Of a stretch of 9,557 nt of DNA, positions 1-5,637 are shown in pieces. Origin of the DNA: Planctomycetaceae bacterium (GTDB taxonomy: Bacteria; Planctomycetota; Planctomycetia; Pirellulales; Lacipirellulaceae). The notes beneath the pieces are model-generated. The model was not told where the DNA came from, did no database searches, and saw nothing but the letters and a program-made list of their open reading frames with translations. The stretch lies in contig PATG01000091.1 of the NCBI GenBank assembly GCA_002713555.1, forward strand, positions 2,241 to 11,797, given 5' to 3'. The stretch's first letter is position 1. The number at the start of each line of letters is the position of its first letter. The position numbers and the translations under genes are program-made.

Positions 1-2
1 AA

Positions 3-230
3 CTCGACGCGTCGACGCTTACGGGGCAGCTGGTCGAGTGCAAAGACTGGCTCCCGCCGATGATGCTCGTCCAGTACGAAGCGAAGGACGGCCAAAAGGT
101 GCACCTTTGCGACTTCGCCAGCGCTGGTGCGACCCGCACTCCCTACAAGTCATGGCTGGAGATCAAGGGTGCGAAGAAAGTGCCCTTCAGCCAATCCAAC
201 CCGCTGCGGAGCGGCAGAGTTGGGAGGTAA
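3..230 (+). CDS. C-terminal end of an unidentified protein, cut by the window edge
   Basis: An open frame enters from the left edge and ends at TAA 228-230, giving 75 residues of C-terminus. The translation reads as a real protein end: a hydrophobic strand (PPMMLVQYEAKDG), then LCDFASAGA and YKSWLEIKG, then a basic end. The pattern of a beta-rich segment with DFASAG followed by Y-x-SWL resembles the C-terminal beta domain of some planctomycete GH127-type (beta-L-arabinofuranosidase-like) proteins, but this is a weak impression from memory and not an identification. The catalytic part would lie outside the window. No terminator-like hairpin is obvious between its stop and the convergent tRNA gene 65 bp downstream. 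Confidence 0.55.
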   Translation, partial: LDASTLTGQLVECKDWLPPMMLVQYEAKDGQKVHLCDFASAGATRTPYKSWLEIKGAKKVPFSQSNPLRSGRVGR

Positions 231-295
231 AGATGGGATGCGGGATCCGAGTAGCATTGCGATGCTAAAAACCTTGCCCAAAATCACTTAGAAAG

Positions 296-368
296 TGCTC
301 CCTCTAGGACTCGAACCTAGAACCTATTGATTAAGAGTCAATTGCTCTGCCAATTGAGCTAAGGGAGC
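296..368 (-). tRNA. tRNA-Lys (anticodon CTT)
   Basis: Reading the minus strand from 368 to 296 gives a complete 73-nt cloverleaf. The acceptor stem GCTCCCT pairs with AGGGAGC, the discriminator base is A, and the D-arm contains AGCTCAATTGGCAGAGC. The anticodon stem ATTGA/TCAAT encloses the loop CTCTTAA, so the anticodon is CTT and it decodes the lysine codon AAG. The T-arm is CTAGG-TTCGAGT-CCTAG. The next bases are CTT, so CCA is not encoded and must be added by the CCA-adding enzyme. The upstream recombinase frame runs 45 nt into this gene (stop at 324-326), leaving no separate promoter region between them. The tRNA may therefore depend on readthrough or on a promoter inside the recombinase remnant. 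Confidence 0.96.
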
Positions 369-863
369 TTCACTTAAGCACGGCATTGTAGCAGGTCGCC
401 GTGTGCCGCTTCTAGCCCCTGTTTTTTCGCGTTTTTCTGGTTTAGCTTTAGGACACAATTCACCTTCTGGGCTGCACTGAATCGCACTAGGTATACCACG
501 GGGAGCACTGCGTTTACTGACATTGGCACTGACATATTTACCTTCCGTCTGTGGTAGCCCATTTTTATTAGATTCTATGAGGGGGGTGCGAGGGCCCATT
601 AAACCTTGCAATTGGACTATTGCTTTGGCCTCTTGTCCGGGGAGAAGATGGCCGTAAGTGTCCATCGTCAAAGTTATGTCCGAATGCCTCATCATTCGCT
701 GGACTTCCTTAGGGTTAGCACCTGATTGAATAAGCCAAGTGCCAAAGGTGTGTCGAAGAGAGTGAAAGTCAAACACCCTCCCCTCATGGTTCTTCTTGGC
801 TAGTGACCTACCCCCTTCAAACGAGTCCACGTTCTGAGTCATAATCAGGGCGACAGGACGCAA
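324..863 (-). pseudogene. Tyrosine recombinase (phage-type integrase), C-terminal fragment ending inside tRNA-Lys
   Basis: The 179-residue frame carries the C-terminal catalytic half of a tyrosine recombinase: DFHSLRHTFGTWL with H34-x-x-R37, then MMRHSD (H60), then TMDTYGHLLPG with the nucleophile Y70. Full integrases of this family are usually about 300-450 residues. The core-binding domain and the first catalytic Arg and Lys are missing, so this is a remnant. The frame opens at a TTG (861-863), only seven codons after an upstream in-frame TGA (885-887), with no good ribosome site, so that start is probably not genuine. After residue 90 the sequence is basic and low in similarity signal. The last residues, PLAQLAEQLTLNQ, are simply the translation of the 5' half of tRNA-Lys. 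The 5' edge abuts a truncated surface-protein leader, which suggests a deletion joined two broken genes. Integration at or near this tRNA is an inference. Confidence 0.85.
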
Positions 864-1024
864 CCGAAGGAGGGCAGGTCGATATCAAGTTCGTGGCCAA
901 TAACGTCCACCGAGACGTCACGTGCCATCAAGGGACGCTCTTCCATCGCTTCCAAACGTAACGCACGTCCTGACATCAACTTATTCTTGGTACGACCCTT
1001 TGATTTTTGAGTTGGAAATAACAC
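845..1024 (-). pseudogene. Truncated N-terminal leader of a planctomycete LEPLEDRRLLA-type surface protein
   Basis: A 59-residue frame begins at GTG 1024-1022, preceded on the minus strand by a good Shine-Dalgarno GGGAG seven bases upstream. The leader is basic (QKSKGRTKNK) and is followed by RLEAMEERPLMA and then DVSVDVIGHELDI. That arrangement, a basic start, then the R-LE-x-LE-x-R-x-LLA motif, then a beta-rich DVSV segment, is the hallmark N-terminus of giant secreted or surface-anchored proteins in Planctomycetes, normally hundreds to thousands of residues long. Here the frame leaves that pattern after about residue 47 and stops at TGA 847-845, overlapping the recombinase remnant by 19 bp. 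The rest of the protein is absent. I read it as a gene cut by a deletion or insertion; an intact 59-residue product would have no obvious function. Confidence 0.65.
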
Positions 1025-1231
1025 GATTATTCTCCCGCTGTGGATTTTCTGGTTCGCGGAGTCGACCTTTGCGACCCTTCTACCTAGACAAGCAAAAACA
1101 TCTCAAACGTGTTACAAAGAATACTTGGCCGCACGAAGTACTCGGAAATAGGGCCTTTTTTGACATCCAGCACAGACAGCGCAGGGCAATTAAAGAATCA
1201 GACCTGGCAATTTTTGAGAGACCCAGGATGT

Positions 1232-2392
1232 CTACTTGATGCGCTGCATACGGCGGGTGAATTCGTTTTGCAATTCTTCCAGATTCTCACCAAAACAAGC
1301 CTGAAAATCCGCCAATCGCTGCTCGCGATCGTCCAGTCTGAGAAGTGGCTTGGCAGCCAATAACTTTAAATAAGCGACATACTCCTGAGGATGCCATTTA
1401 AGGAGAAAATAGGTCCAAGCCCAAGACTCCGCGTACACATCCACTGCTGTTCGCGGGTTGCGAATACGATTGTCATCAACAATCAGGCTTTTGAGGGTCC
1501 CCACTTTGCCAGCCGAGTAATTCTGGCGAAACAGGTCCCAACGCGCGTAGTTGACATTGCCAATACCACTCCAACTACGTTTGCTGGACAAGTCGGGTGT
1601 CTCGTAATACATGGCCAACCCTTCAACCAGCCAGGCAGGATTATCGACAAAACGAACTTGCAAGCCGCAGTTGAAGGAGATTTGATGCGTTGCCTCATGC
1701 ACGATGGTTGCTACCAAAGGCTCTGCCTCCGGTCGCGAGAGGAGGGCCGAGATATCATGCAGGGTTCCACGTCGTCTGTTCTCACGCCTGAATGCCTGCA
1801 TACCCGTGAGATCGTACATCACGATGCGATTGGTTTGCTGGCTGTAGTAACCAATGGCGTTGCCTACACCTGGGCCAAGTTCTGGCCTGGCATGGCGTAT
1901 GTAAGTGTCTTTGTCACCAAACACGAGTACAACTAGAGGTTGCTGGGGAGATTTGACATCGAAGTCGTTCTTTTTCCACGAAGCCAGAAACGCCTTATGC
2001 AATCGCTCCAGTAAAGAACTGGTCCAGCGGGCATAGACAGGAGTCGTATTGTAGACCACCACATAGTGTTTCGAATGATGCACCTGAAACGCTGGCCCCA
2101 TTTCAGCCAGGAGACGATCAGCCAGCTGGTCTTTATCGAGTAGTGCTAGGGGAACTCCGTCACGAGTACGGCTACGAATCATATTGGCTTGTAGTGGCCA
2201 CAGCCCTCCTTCGTCCGTCTCGAGCAACATACTACCCACAGAATCTTCGATCACGACCTTGCCAGAGAGTTGCTGTGTATCGCCTTCGCGATTCACTTGC
2301 ACATGCTCTACGGCCCCTGCCAATCGTGGCAACAGGATTGCCCCTAGAAGAACGATCAAACGGATCAAGCTATCATTGGCAGGCGCAGACAT
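1232..2392 (-). CDS. Secreted DUF1570-type (gluzincin-like) metallopeptidase
   Basis: This 386-residue protein starts at ATG 2392-2390. It has an export signal: a hydrophobic core at residues 11-24 (LIVLLGAILLPRLAG), with likely cleavage near AGA-VEH. An N-terminal beta-rich part (30-75) is followed by a domain beginning around FQVHHSKHYVVVYNTT (102-117), typical of DUF1570 proteins, which are abundant in Planctomycetes. The zinc-site signature is HEATH at 232-236, and NPAWLVEGLAMYYE follows with E257 as the probable third ligand, the spacing of a gluzincin active site. The product would act in the periplasm or outside the cell; its substrate is unknown. The site looks intact, so proteolytic activity is plausible but unproven. 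The ribosome site is poor (AGGT directly before ATG). It stands alone: the next gene on the same strand is a remnant about 200 bp downstream. Confidence 0.88.
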   Translation of the reverse strand: MSAPANDSLIRLIVLLGAILLPRLAGAVEHVQVNREGDTQQLSGKVVIEDSVGSMLLETDEGGLWPLQANMIRSRTRDGVPLALLDKDQLADRLLAEMGPAFQVHHSKHYVVVYNTTPVYARWTSSLLERLHKAFLASWKKNDFDVKSPQQPLVVLVFGDKDTYIRHARPELGPGVGNAIGYYSQQTNRIVMYDLTGMQAFRRENRRRGTLHDISALLSRPEAEPLVATIVHEATHQISFNCGLQVRFVDNPAWLVEGLAMYYETPDLSSKRSWSGIGNVNYARWDLFRQNYSAGKVGTLKSLIVDDNRIRNPRTAVDVYAESWAWTYFLLKWHPQEYVAYLKLLAAKPLLRLDDREQRLADFQACFGENLEELQNEFTRRMQRIK

Positions 2393-3001
2393 ACCTATCT
2401 ATTGTAATCGGATGGGAGAAAAACCCAAAACCACAATCTCTCCAAGAGGGCCTGCCAGAACGCCCCCCCTCGCAGAGTACGCCGTCCCATCAAGCCATGC
2501 GCTCTATCTCTCATGACCCATTTAAACCAACTATCACAGCAGGGCGCTGGTAGCGGTCGCGAGCAGTTCAAGATAAAACTTGGGGCCCGCATTTGCTCCA
2601 CACATTGGCTCCGACTAGGCTTGTACCTAGTCTGGCAAATGGATCTCCATCGAATCACCTGATGCACCCACAACGTCCTTTGTGACAGAGGTACTTCAAA
2701 TTCGCATGGACTAGGTGGCACAAAACCTACCCTTAGCTGCCCAACAAAACACAGTCTGGAGCACAGGCACCCACACCAACACGTCCGTACTTTTAATTGC
2801 ACACGGGCCCACGCATCTGACAGAGCAATTCGCTGGTCTGCTCCATGCAACGGACATTGGCAAAAGGATGATTGAAATCGTGCGAGAGCCCTCTTCGAGA
2901 CCTTCTGTTCTGTCAAACAGGCAATAGCTACAATAGCACCAACGCCATCTTGACCCTGGCAATTCTTCATTGTCCAAATACTCAGAACCTATCCCATATT
3001 C
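2393..3001. other. Intergenic region of about 600 bp without a confident gene
   Basis: No frame here shows convincing protein character. The minus-strand frame over 2395-2970 is rich in Cys, Trp and Arg and overlaps the 5' flank of the metallopeptidase gene, and other frames look equally random. Two short plus-strand frames are the least unlikely: 2513-2662 (49 residues, ATG, opening MTHLNQLSQQGAGS) and 2715-2927 (70 residues, GTG, containing LLIAHGPTHLTEQFAGLLHA). Neither has a ribosome site or a recognisable motif. The stretch should hold the promoter of the metallopeptidase gene, but no clear -35/-10 pair was found. The one strong structural signal is the inverted repeat at 2611-2635. Confidence 0.5.
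2611..2635. repeat. Inverted repeat GACTAGG / CCTAGTC
   Basis: GACTAGG (2613-2619) and CCTAGTC (2626-2632) are perfectly complementary around a 6-nt loop (CTTGTA). The outer CC (2611-2612) and GG (2634-2635) extend the stem past one bulged T. No T-run follows on either strand, so it is not a classic intrinsic terminator. It could be an operator, a structured RNA, or the ends of a small repeat. Confidence 0.5.
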
Positions 3002-3271
3002 ATGACCGACCAACTTTTGCGACAATCCATCGAAGCTTTTCACCAATGGAGGCGCCCATTACTTGTGTCGGGACATGAGGTATCAGGCGATGATACAGAC
3101 CCCCAATTGGTACTTTCCAGCAAACTCTTGAAGGTGTTTCTAGCCTTACATCCTGATCACCGCCCGCAAATGTCTCAACTCCAGGTGCATTTTCTTGACC
3201 AGGATTCAACCCATCGGGTGCAGCCAGAAGCCTGGCAAGAAGTGCTCCAACAAGAAGCGAATATCTCTTAG
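3002..3271 (+). CDS. Hypothetical protein, 89 residues
   Basis: The frame runs from ATG 3002 to TAG 3269-3271 and gives a soluble protein with no cysteine, no signal peptide and no membrane segment. It opens MTDQLLRQSIEAFHQW, has a likely strand RPLLVSGHEV, then SSKLLKVFLALHPDH and a helical, Gln/Glu-rich end. The amphipathic spacing and balanced composition look more like a real protein than the other frames nearby. I recognise no family. The start is supported only by an in-frame stop 17 codons upstream; there is no Shine-Dalgarno site. It lies upstream of ssrA on the same strand, separated by about 190 bp that include two hairpins, so it is probably a separate transcript. A function cannot be given. 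Confidence 0.5.
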   Translation: MTDQLLRQSIEAFHQWRRPLLVSGHEVSGDDTDPQLVLSSKLLKVFLALHPDHRPQMSQLQVHFLDQDSTHRVQPEAWQEVLQQEANIS

Positions 3272-3330
3272 CCCATAAATTCCAACCGTATTGGCTGCGA
3301 TAGCCTTCCTCTGAGGTATTTTATATTTCT

Positions 3331-3350
3331 CTTGTCTTTTCCCAGACAGG
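3331..3350 (+). terminator. Short hairpin downstream of the 89-residue gene
   Basis: CTTGTCT (3331-3337) pairs with AGACAGG (3344-3350), with one T-G wobble, around the loop TTTCCC. It lies about 60 bp after the stop of the small gene. No U-run follows, so any termination role is tentative. Confidence 0.25.
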
Positions 3351-3383
3351 CATGCCGAATACAATAAGAAACTCTCCCAAACT

Positions 3384-3412
3384 CCCTCTCCCCCGAAATC
3401 GGCGGGAGGGGG
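3384..3412 (+). terminator. Very stable GC-rich hairpin between the small gene and ssrA
   Basis: CCCTCTCCC (3384-3392) pairs with GGGAGGGGG (3404-3412) with one G-T wobble. Inside it CCG (3393-3395) pairs with CGG (3400-3402) around the tetraloop AAAT, leaving one bulged C (3403). This gives a nearly continuous 12-bp stem. No long T-run follows (CTGATGCCTTTGGG), so it may act as a transcript barrier, a weak terminator for the upstream gene, or a copy of an intergenic palindromic repeat. The ssrA promoter must lie near or downstream of it; no convincing -35/-10 pair is visible. Confidence 0.45.
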
Positions 3413-3463
3413 CTGATGCCTTTGGGTTAAGCTGTAAAAGACTTCTTGTGTTTCAACACATTC

Positions 3464-3821
3464 GGGGGCGAACAGGGTTCGACCGGATAGGCGAAGCGTA
3501 AGTGGCGTGTCGTGGTTGATCAGTGGGCCACGTAAAAAGCTGATCAAACTTTTAGTTGCCAACGGCAATTATGCTCTGGCTGCCTAGAGATAGGCATCCC
3601 GGACTAAGGGTTGGAGCCGAACTGACCCGGACGTCCGTCACCAAATTCGGATCGCGATTAGTCACTGCTGAGCACGCTAATCGTTAAACAAGTTCCCAGC
3701 TAGGTCACGAGCAGCCAGGTCGACGCGGCGGTTCGCCGACCGAAATTAAACCAGTCGACTACACACGTAGAAGCTTGCGTGGAGATATCACGGGACGCGG
3801 GTTCGATTCCCGCCGCCTCCA
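3464..3821 (+). ncRNA. ssrA: tmRNA (transfer-messenger RNA)
   Basis: This 358-nt RNA rescues stalled ribosomes together with SmpB. The 5' end GGGGGCG (3464-3470) pairs with the 3' end CGCCTCC (3814-3820, one wobble) to form the tRNA-like acceptor, with A3821 as discriminator. The start GCGAACAGGGTTCGACC and the T-arm GCGGG-TTCGATT-CCCGC are diagnostic. The tag frame starts at the resume codon GCC (3558-3560), preceded by TTTTAGTT, and encodes ANGNYALAA. It ends at TAG (3585-3587) with a second in-frame TAG at 3591-3593. The C-terminal ALAA is the usual ClpXP degradation signal. Pseudoknot PK1 is visible: CGTGG (3511-3515) pairs with CCACG (3528-3532), crossing TTGATCAG (3516-3523) with CTGATCAA (3540-3547). 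CCA is not encoded. It is a one-piece, non-permuted tmRNA. Confidence 0.98.
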
Positions 3822-3825
3822 CTTT

Positions 3826-3889
3826 TGACAACTGTTGTCAGACGACGAAATTAGATCACACCCCCTGTCAGTGACAGGGGTTTCGTCGT
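3826..3889 (+). terminator. Compound hairpin structure after ssrA
   Basis: Two hairpins follow the tmRNA 3' end. The first is TGACAAC (3826-3832) against GTTGTCA (3834-3840). The second has a core CCCCTGTCA (3862-3870) pairing with TGACAGGGG (3872-3880), extended by a perfect outer helix ACGACGAAA (3842-3850) with TTTCGTCGT (3881-3889). Eleven unpaired bases (3851-3861) lie on the 5' side. The core stem is followed by only three Ts, so it resembles a terminator with a weak U-tract. It could also act on the convergent rhlE transcript, whose stop lies about 240 bp away. Confidence 0.65.
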
Positions 3890-4128
3890 ATAGGGTGTAC
3901 CCCCCCCCTCATTACGCGGATCGAGACACACGGACTCTATCAGTTCATCGCGTTTTTTCTTGGTGAGAGTGTCTAGGCTTGGCAATCGTTGAATTTGTCT
4001 ACTCCGGTCGAGGCGACCACGGCTACTATGCCACGGTGCCCGGAGTCGAAGCATAACGTGGCCAGGAAAGGCCTTTGTAAGTGACATTGCGGATGCCGGA
4101 GTAGGAACGGATAAAATATGCGGGCTAG
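3890..4128 (+). repeat. Non-coding spacer containing a diverged repeat element next to the rhlE stop
   Basis: This stretch has no credible gene and starts with a run of nine Cs (3900-3908). Its right part matches the element upstream of rhlE in sequence order and spacing. CCGG (4040), GCATA (4051), GCCAGGAAA (4061) and AAATATGCGGGCTAG (4114-4128) correspond there to CCGG (5739), GCATA (5754), GCCAGGAAA (5763) and AAATATCCGGGCTAG (5821-5835). The last 15-mer overlaps the rhlE stop codon (TAG on the minus strand at 4127-4125). The left boundary is unclear because the expected opposite terminal repeat is missing. Inside, CTACTCCGG (3999-4007) can pair either with CCGGAGT (4040-4046) or with CCGGAGTAG (4096-4104), two mutually exclusive folds. 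The homology is judged by eye. Confidence 0.5.
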
Positions 4129-5567
4129 CTGGCTGCCGGCTTTCTGCGGCGTCTTTTGCGGGGGGTGCCTGATTTGGCAGATGAACCTTGAGACTTGCCT
4201 TTTTTGAAATTGGCGGGAGGCTCCGTGCTACCTTTGCGACGGCGCGGTTTTTTGCTGGCCGAGCCATTGGTACTCGATTTTGCATCATAGCCTCGTGATT
4301 GACCACCTGATCGGCTCTTGCTGCCGCCCCGGTAACCAAAACGGCCGCGCGTGGAACCCTTGCTGATCGGTTCGGTAGGCTCAAATCCATCGATGGTGGG
4401 TTCCACTTCGATGTTGCGTTTCGTCAGGCGTTCTATTTGTTTGAGAAACCCACGCTCGTCGCCAGCACAAAACGAGACCGCGACACCAGCAGCGCCTGCA
4501 CGGGCCGTGCGGCCGATCCGATGGATGTAAGTTTCGGGCGTTTCAGGTAAATCAAAATTCACGACGTGCGAGACATTGTTGATATCCAATCCACGGGCCG
4601 CGATATCTGTGGCCACCAGCACGGGTGGATTTTTACTTTTAAACTGGGCCAGTGCACGGCTACGGGCACCCTGGCTTTTGTTGCCATGAATGGCAGCCGC
4701 ATGGTGACCACCCTTTTTAAGACGACGAACAATCTTGTCAGCGCCATGTTTCGTACGGCTGAATACGAGTGTGCGCTGGCAGGATGTCTCTTTGAGAAAG
4801 TGCAATAGCAAGTCGGGTTTCCGTTTCTTATCGACAAGGTGCACCGATTGGATAATTCTCTCGGCTGGCGCCGCAGCGCGAGCAACTTGGATGGAAGCTG
4901 GTTTCTTGAGCCATTTCTGGGCCAGGCGACGTATCTCATCGGGCATCGTGGCCGAAAACATGAGTGTCTGACGCCGCTCAGGAACTGCTGCCACAATACG
5001 CTTCAGGGCGGGCAAAAATCCCATATCAAGCATTTGGTCCGCTTCATCAAAAACGAGTATTTCGATCTTCGACAAATCGATATGGCCTTGCCCCATCAGA
5101 TCAAGTAAACGACCCGGGGTAGCAACCAGGGCATCCACACCATGTCGCAATGCCTTGACCTGGTGAAATTGTGATACCCCTCCATAAACGACTGCCTGAC
5201 GCAAGGGTGTGAATTTTCCGTAGCGCTGCAGGCTGTCATTAATCTGTGCGGCAAGCTCACGTGTGGGTGATAAGACGAGAGCCCGGATGGCACGTGGGCG
5301 GGGATGTGCGCCCTTAGGTCCGCTTCGAGGGGGCTTGTTGGCTGGCTTCTTTTTTGTGCCAGTCGGAATAGCTTGCATCAACCGATCAAGCATTGGCAGT
5401 GTGAAGGCGGCCGTCTTGCCGGTGCCCGTTTGCGCACAGCCAATAAGATCACCTCCTGCTAGCACGACCGGAATGGCCTCGGCCTGGATGGGTGTGGTCG
5501 TGTGATAGCCGAGTGCTTCGGTAGCACGTAGGAAGGGCTCGGCAAGGCCGAGTTCTGAAAAATTCAT
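4125..5567 (-). CDS. rhlE: DEAD-box ATP-dependent RNA helicase, RhlE type
   Basis: This 480-residue cytoplasmic helicase unwinds or remodels RNA, usually in ribosome assembly, mRNA decay or cold adaptation. Numbered from the chosen ATG (5567-5565), motifs appear in order: Q motif TPIQ (25-28), Walker A AQTGTGKT (45-52), PTRELA (101-106), TPGR (150-153), DEAD (174-177), SAT (205-207), HGNKSQ (294-299), ATDIAARGLD (319-328) and HRIGRTARAG (349-358). The opening MNFSELGLAEPFLRA aligns with the MSF-x-SLGL start typical of RhlE. An ATG 27 codons further upstream lies inside a repeat and adds a polar, unfamily-like extension, so I reject it. A basic proline-rich insert sits between motifs I and Ia (about 68-93). 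The tail after about 403 is Ser/Gly/Arg/Lys-rich, ending RKRRRRKPAAS, probably a disordered RNA-binding region. All catalytic motifs are intact. The ribosome site is weak (AGAAAGA). Confidence 0.93.
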   Translation of the reverse strand: MNFSELGLAEPFLRATEALGYHTTTPIQAEAIPVVLAGGDLIGCAQTGTGKTAAFTLPMLDRLMQAIPTGTKKKPANKPPRSGPKGAHPRPRAIRALVLSPTRELAAQINDSLQRYGKFTPLRQAVVYGGVSQFHQVKALRHGVDALVATPGRLLDLMGQGHIDLSKIEILVFDEADQMLDMGFLPALKRIVAAVPERRQTLMFSATMPDEIRRLAQKWLKKPASIQVARAAAPAERIIQSVHLVDKKRKPDLLLHFLKETSCQRTLVFSRTKHGADKIVRRLKKGGHHAAAIHGNKSQGARSRALAQFKSKNPPVLVATDIAARGLDINNVSHVVNFDLPETPETYIHRIGRTARAGAAGVAVSFCAGDERGFLKQIERLTKRNIEVEPTIDGFEPTEPISKGSTRGRFGYRGGSKSRSGGQSRGYDAKSSTNGSASKKPRRRKGSTEPPANFKKGKSQGSSAKSGTPRKRRRRKPAAS

Positions 5568-5637
5568 CTTCGTATTGTCTTTCTGCTTGTTGAAGTAGTA
5601 CTCATTTGCTGTCGTCTTCTGTTTGGAAGAATCAGCC

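Noticed and set aside
4..15. 12-bp palindrome TCGACGCGTCGA at the left edge
   Set aside because: It lies within an apparent coding frame and is short enough to arise by chance.
922..1239. 105-residue plus-strand frame
   Set aside because: It is antisense to the surface-protein leader, which has a better start, ribosome site and a family motif; no protein character of its own.
2395..2970. 191-residue minus-strand frame upstream of the metallopeptidase gene
   Set aside because: Composition is Cys/Trp/Arg-rich and irregular, no motif is recognisable, and it ends only 2 bp before the metallopeptidase start; most likely chance.
3851..4390. 179-residue minus-strand frame beginning inside rhlE
   Set aside because: It is a shifted frame of the basic rhlE tail continued through the repeat-containing spacer; its Ala/Pro/Arg-rich composition mirrors that overlap.
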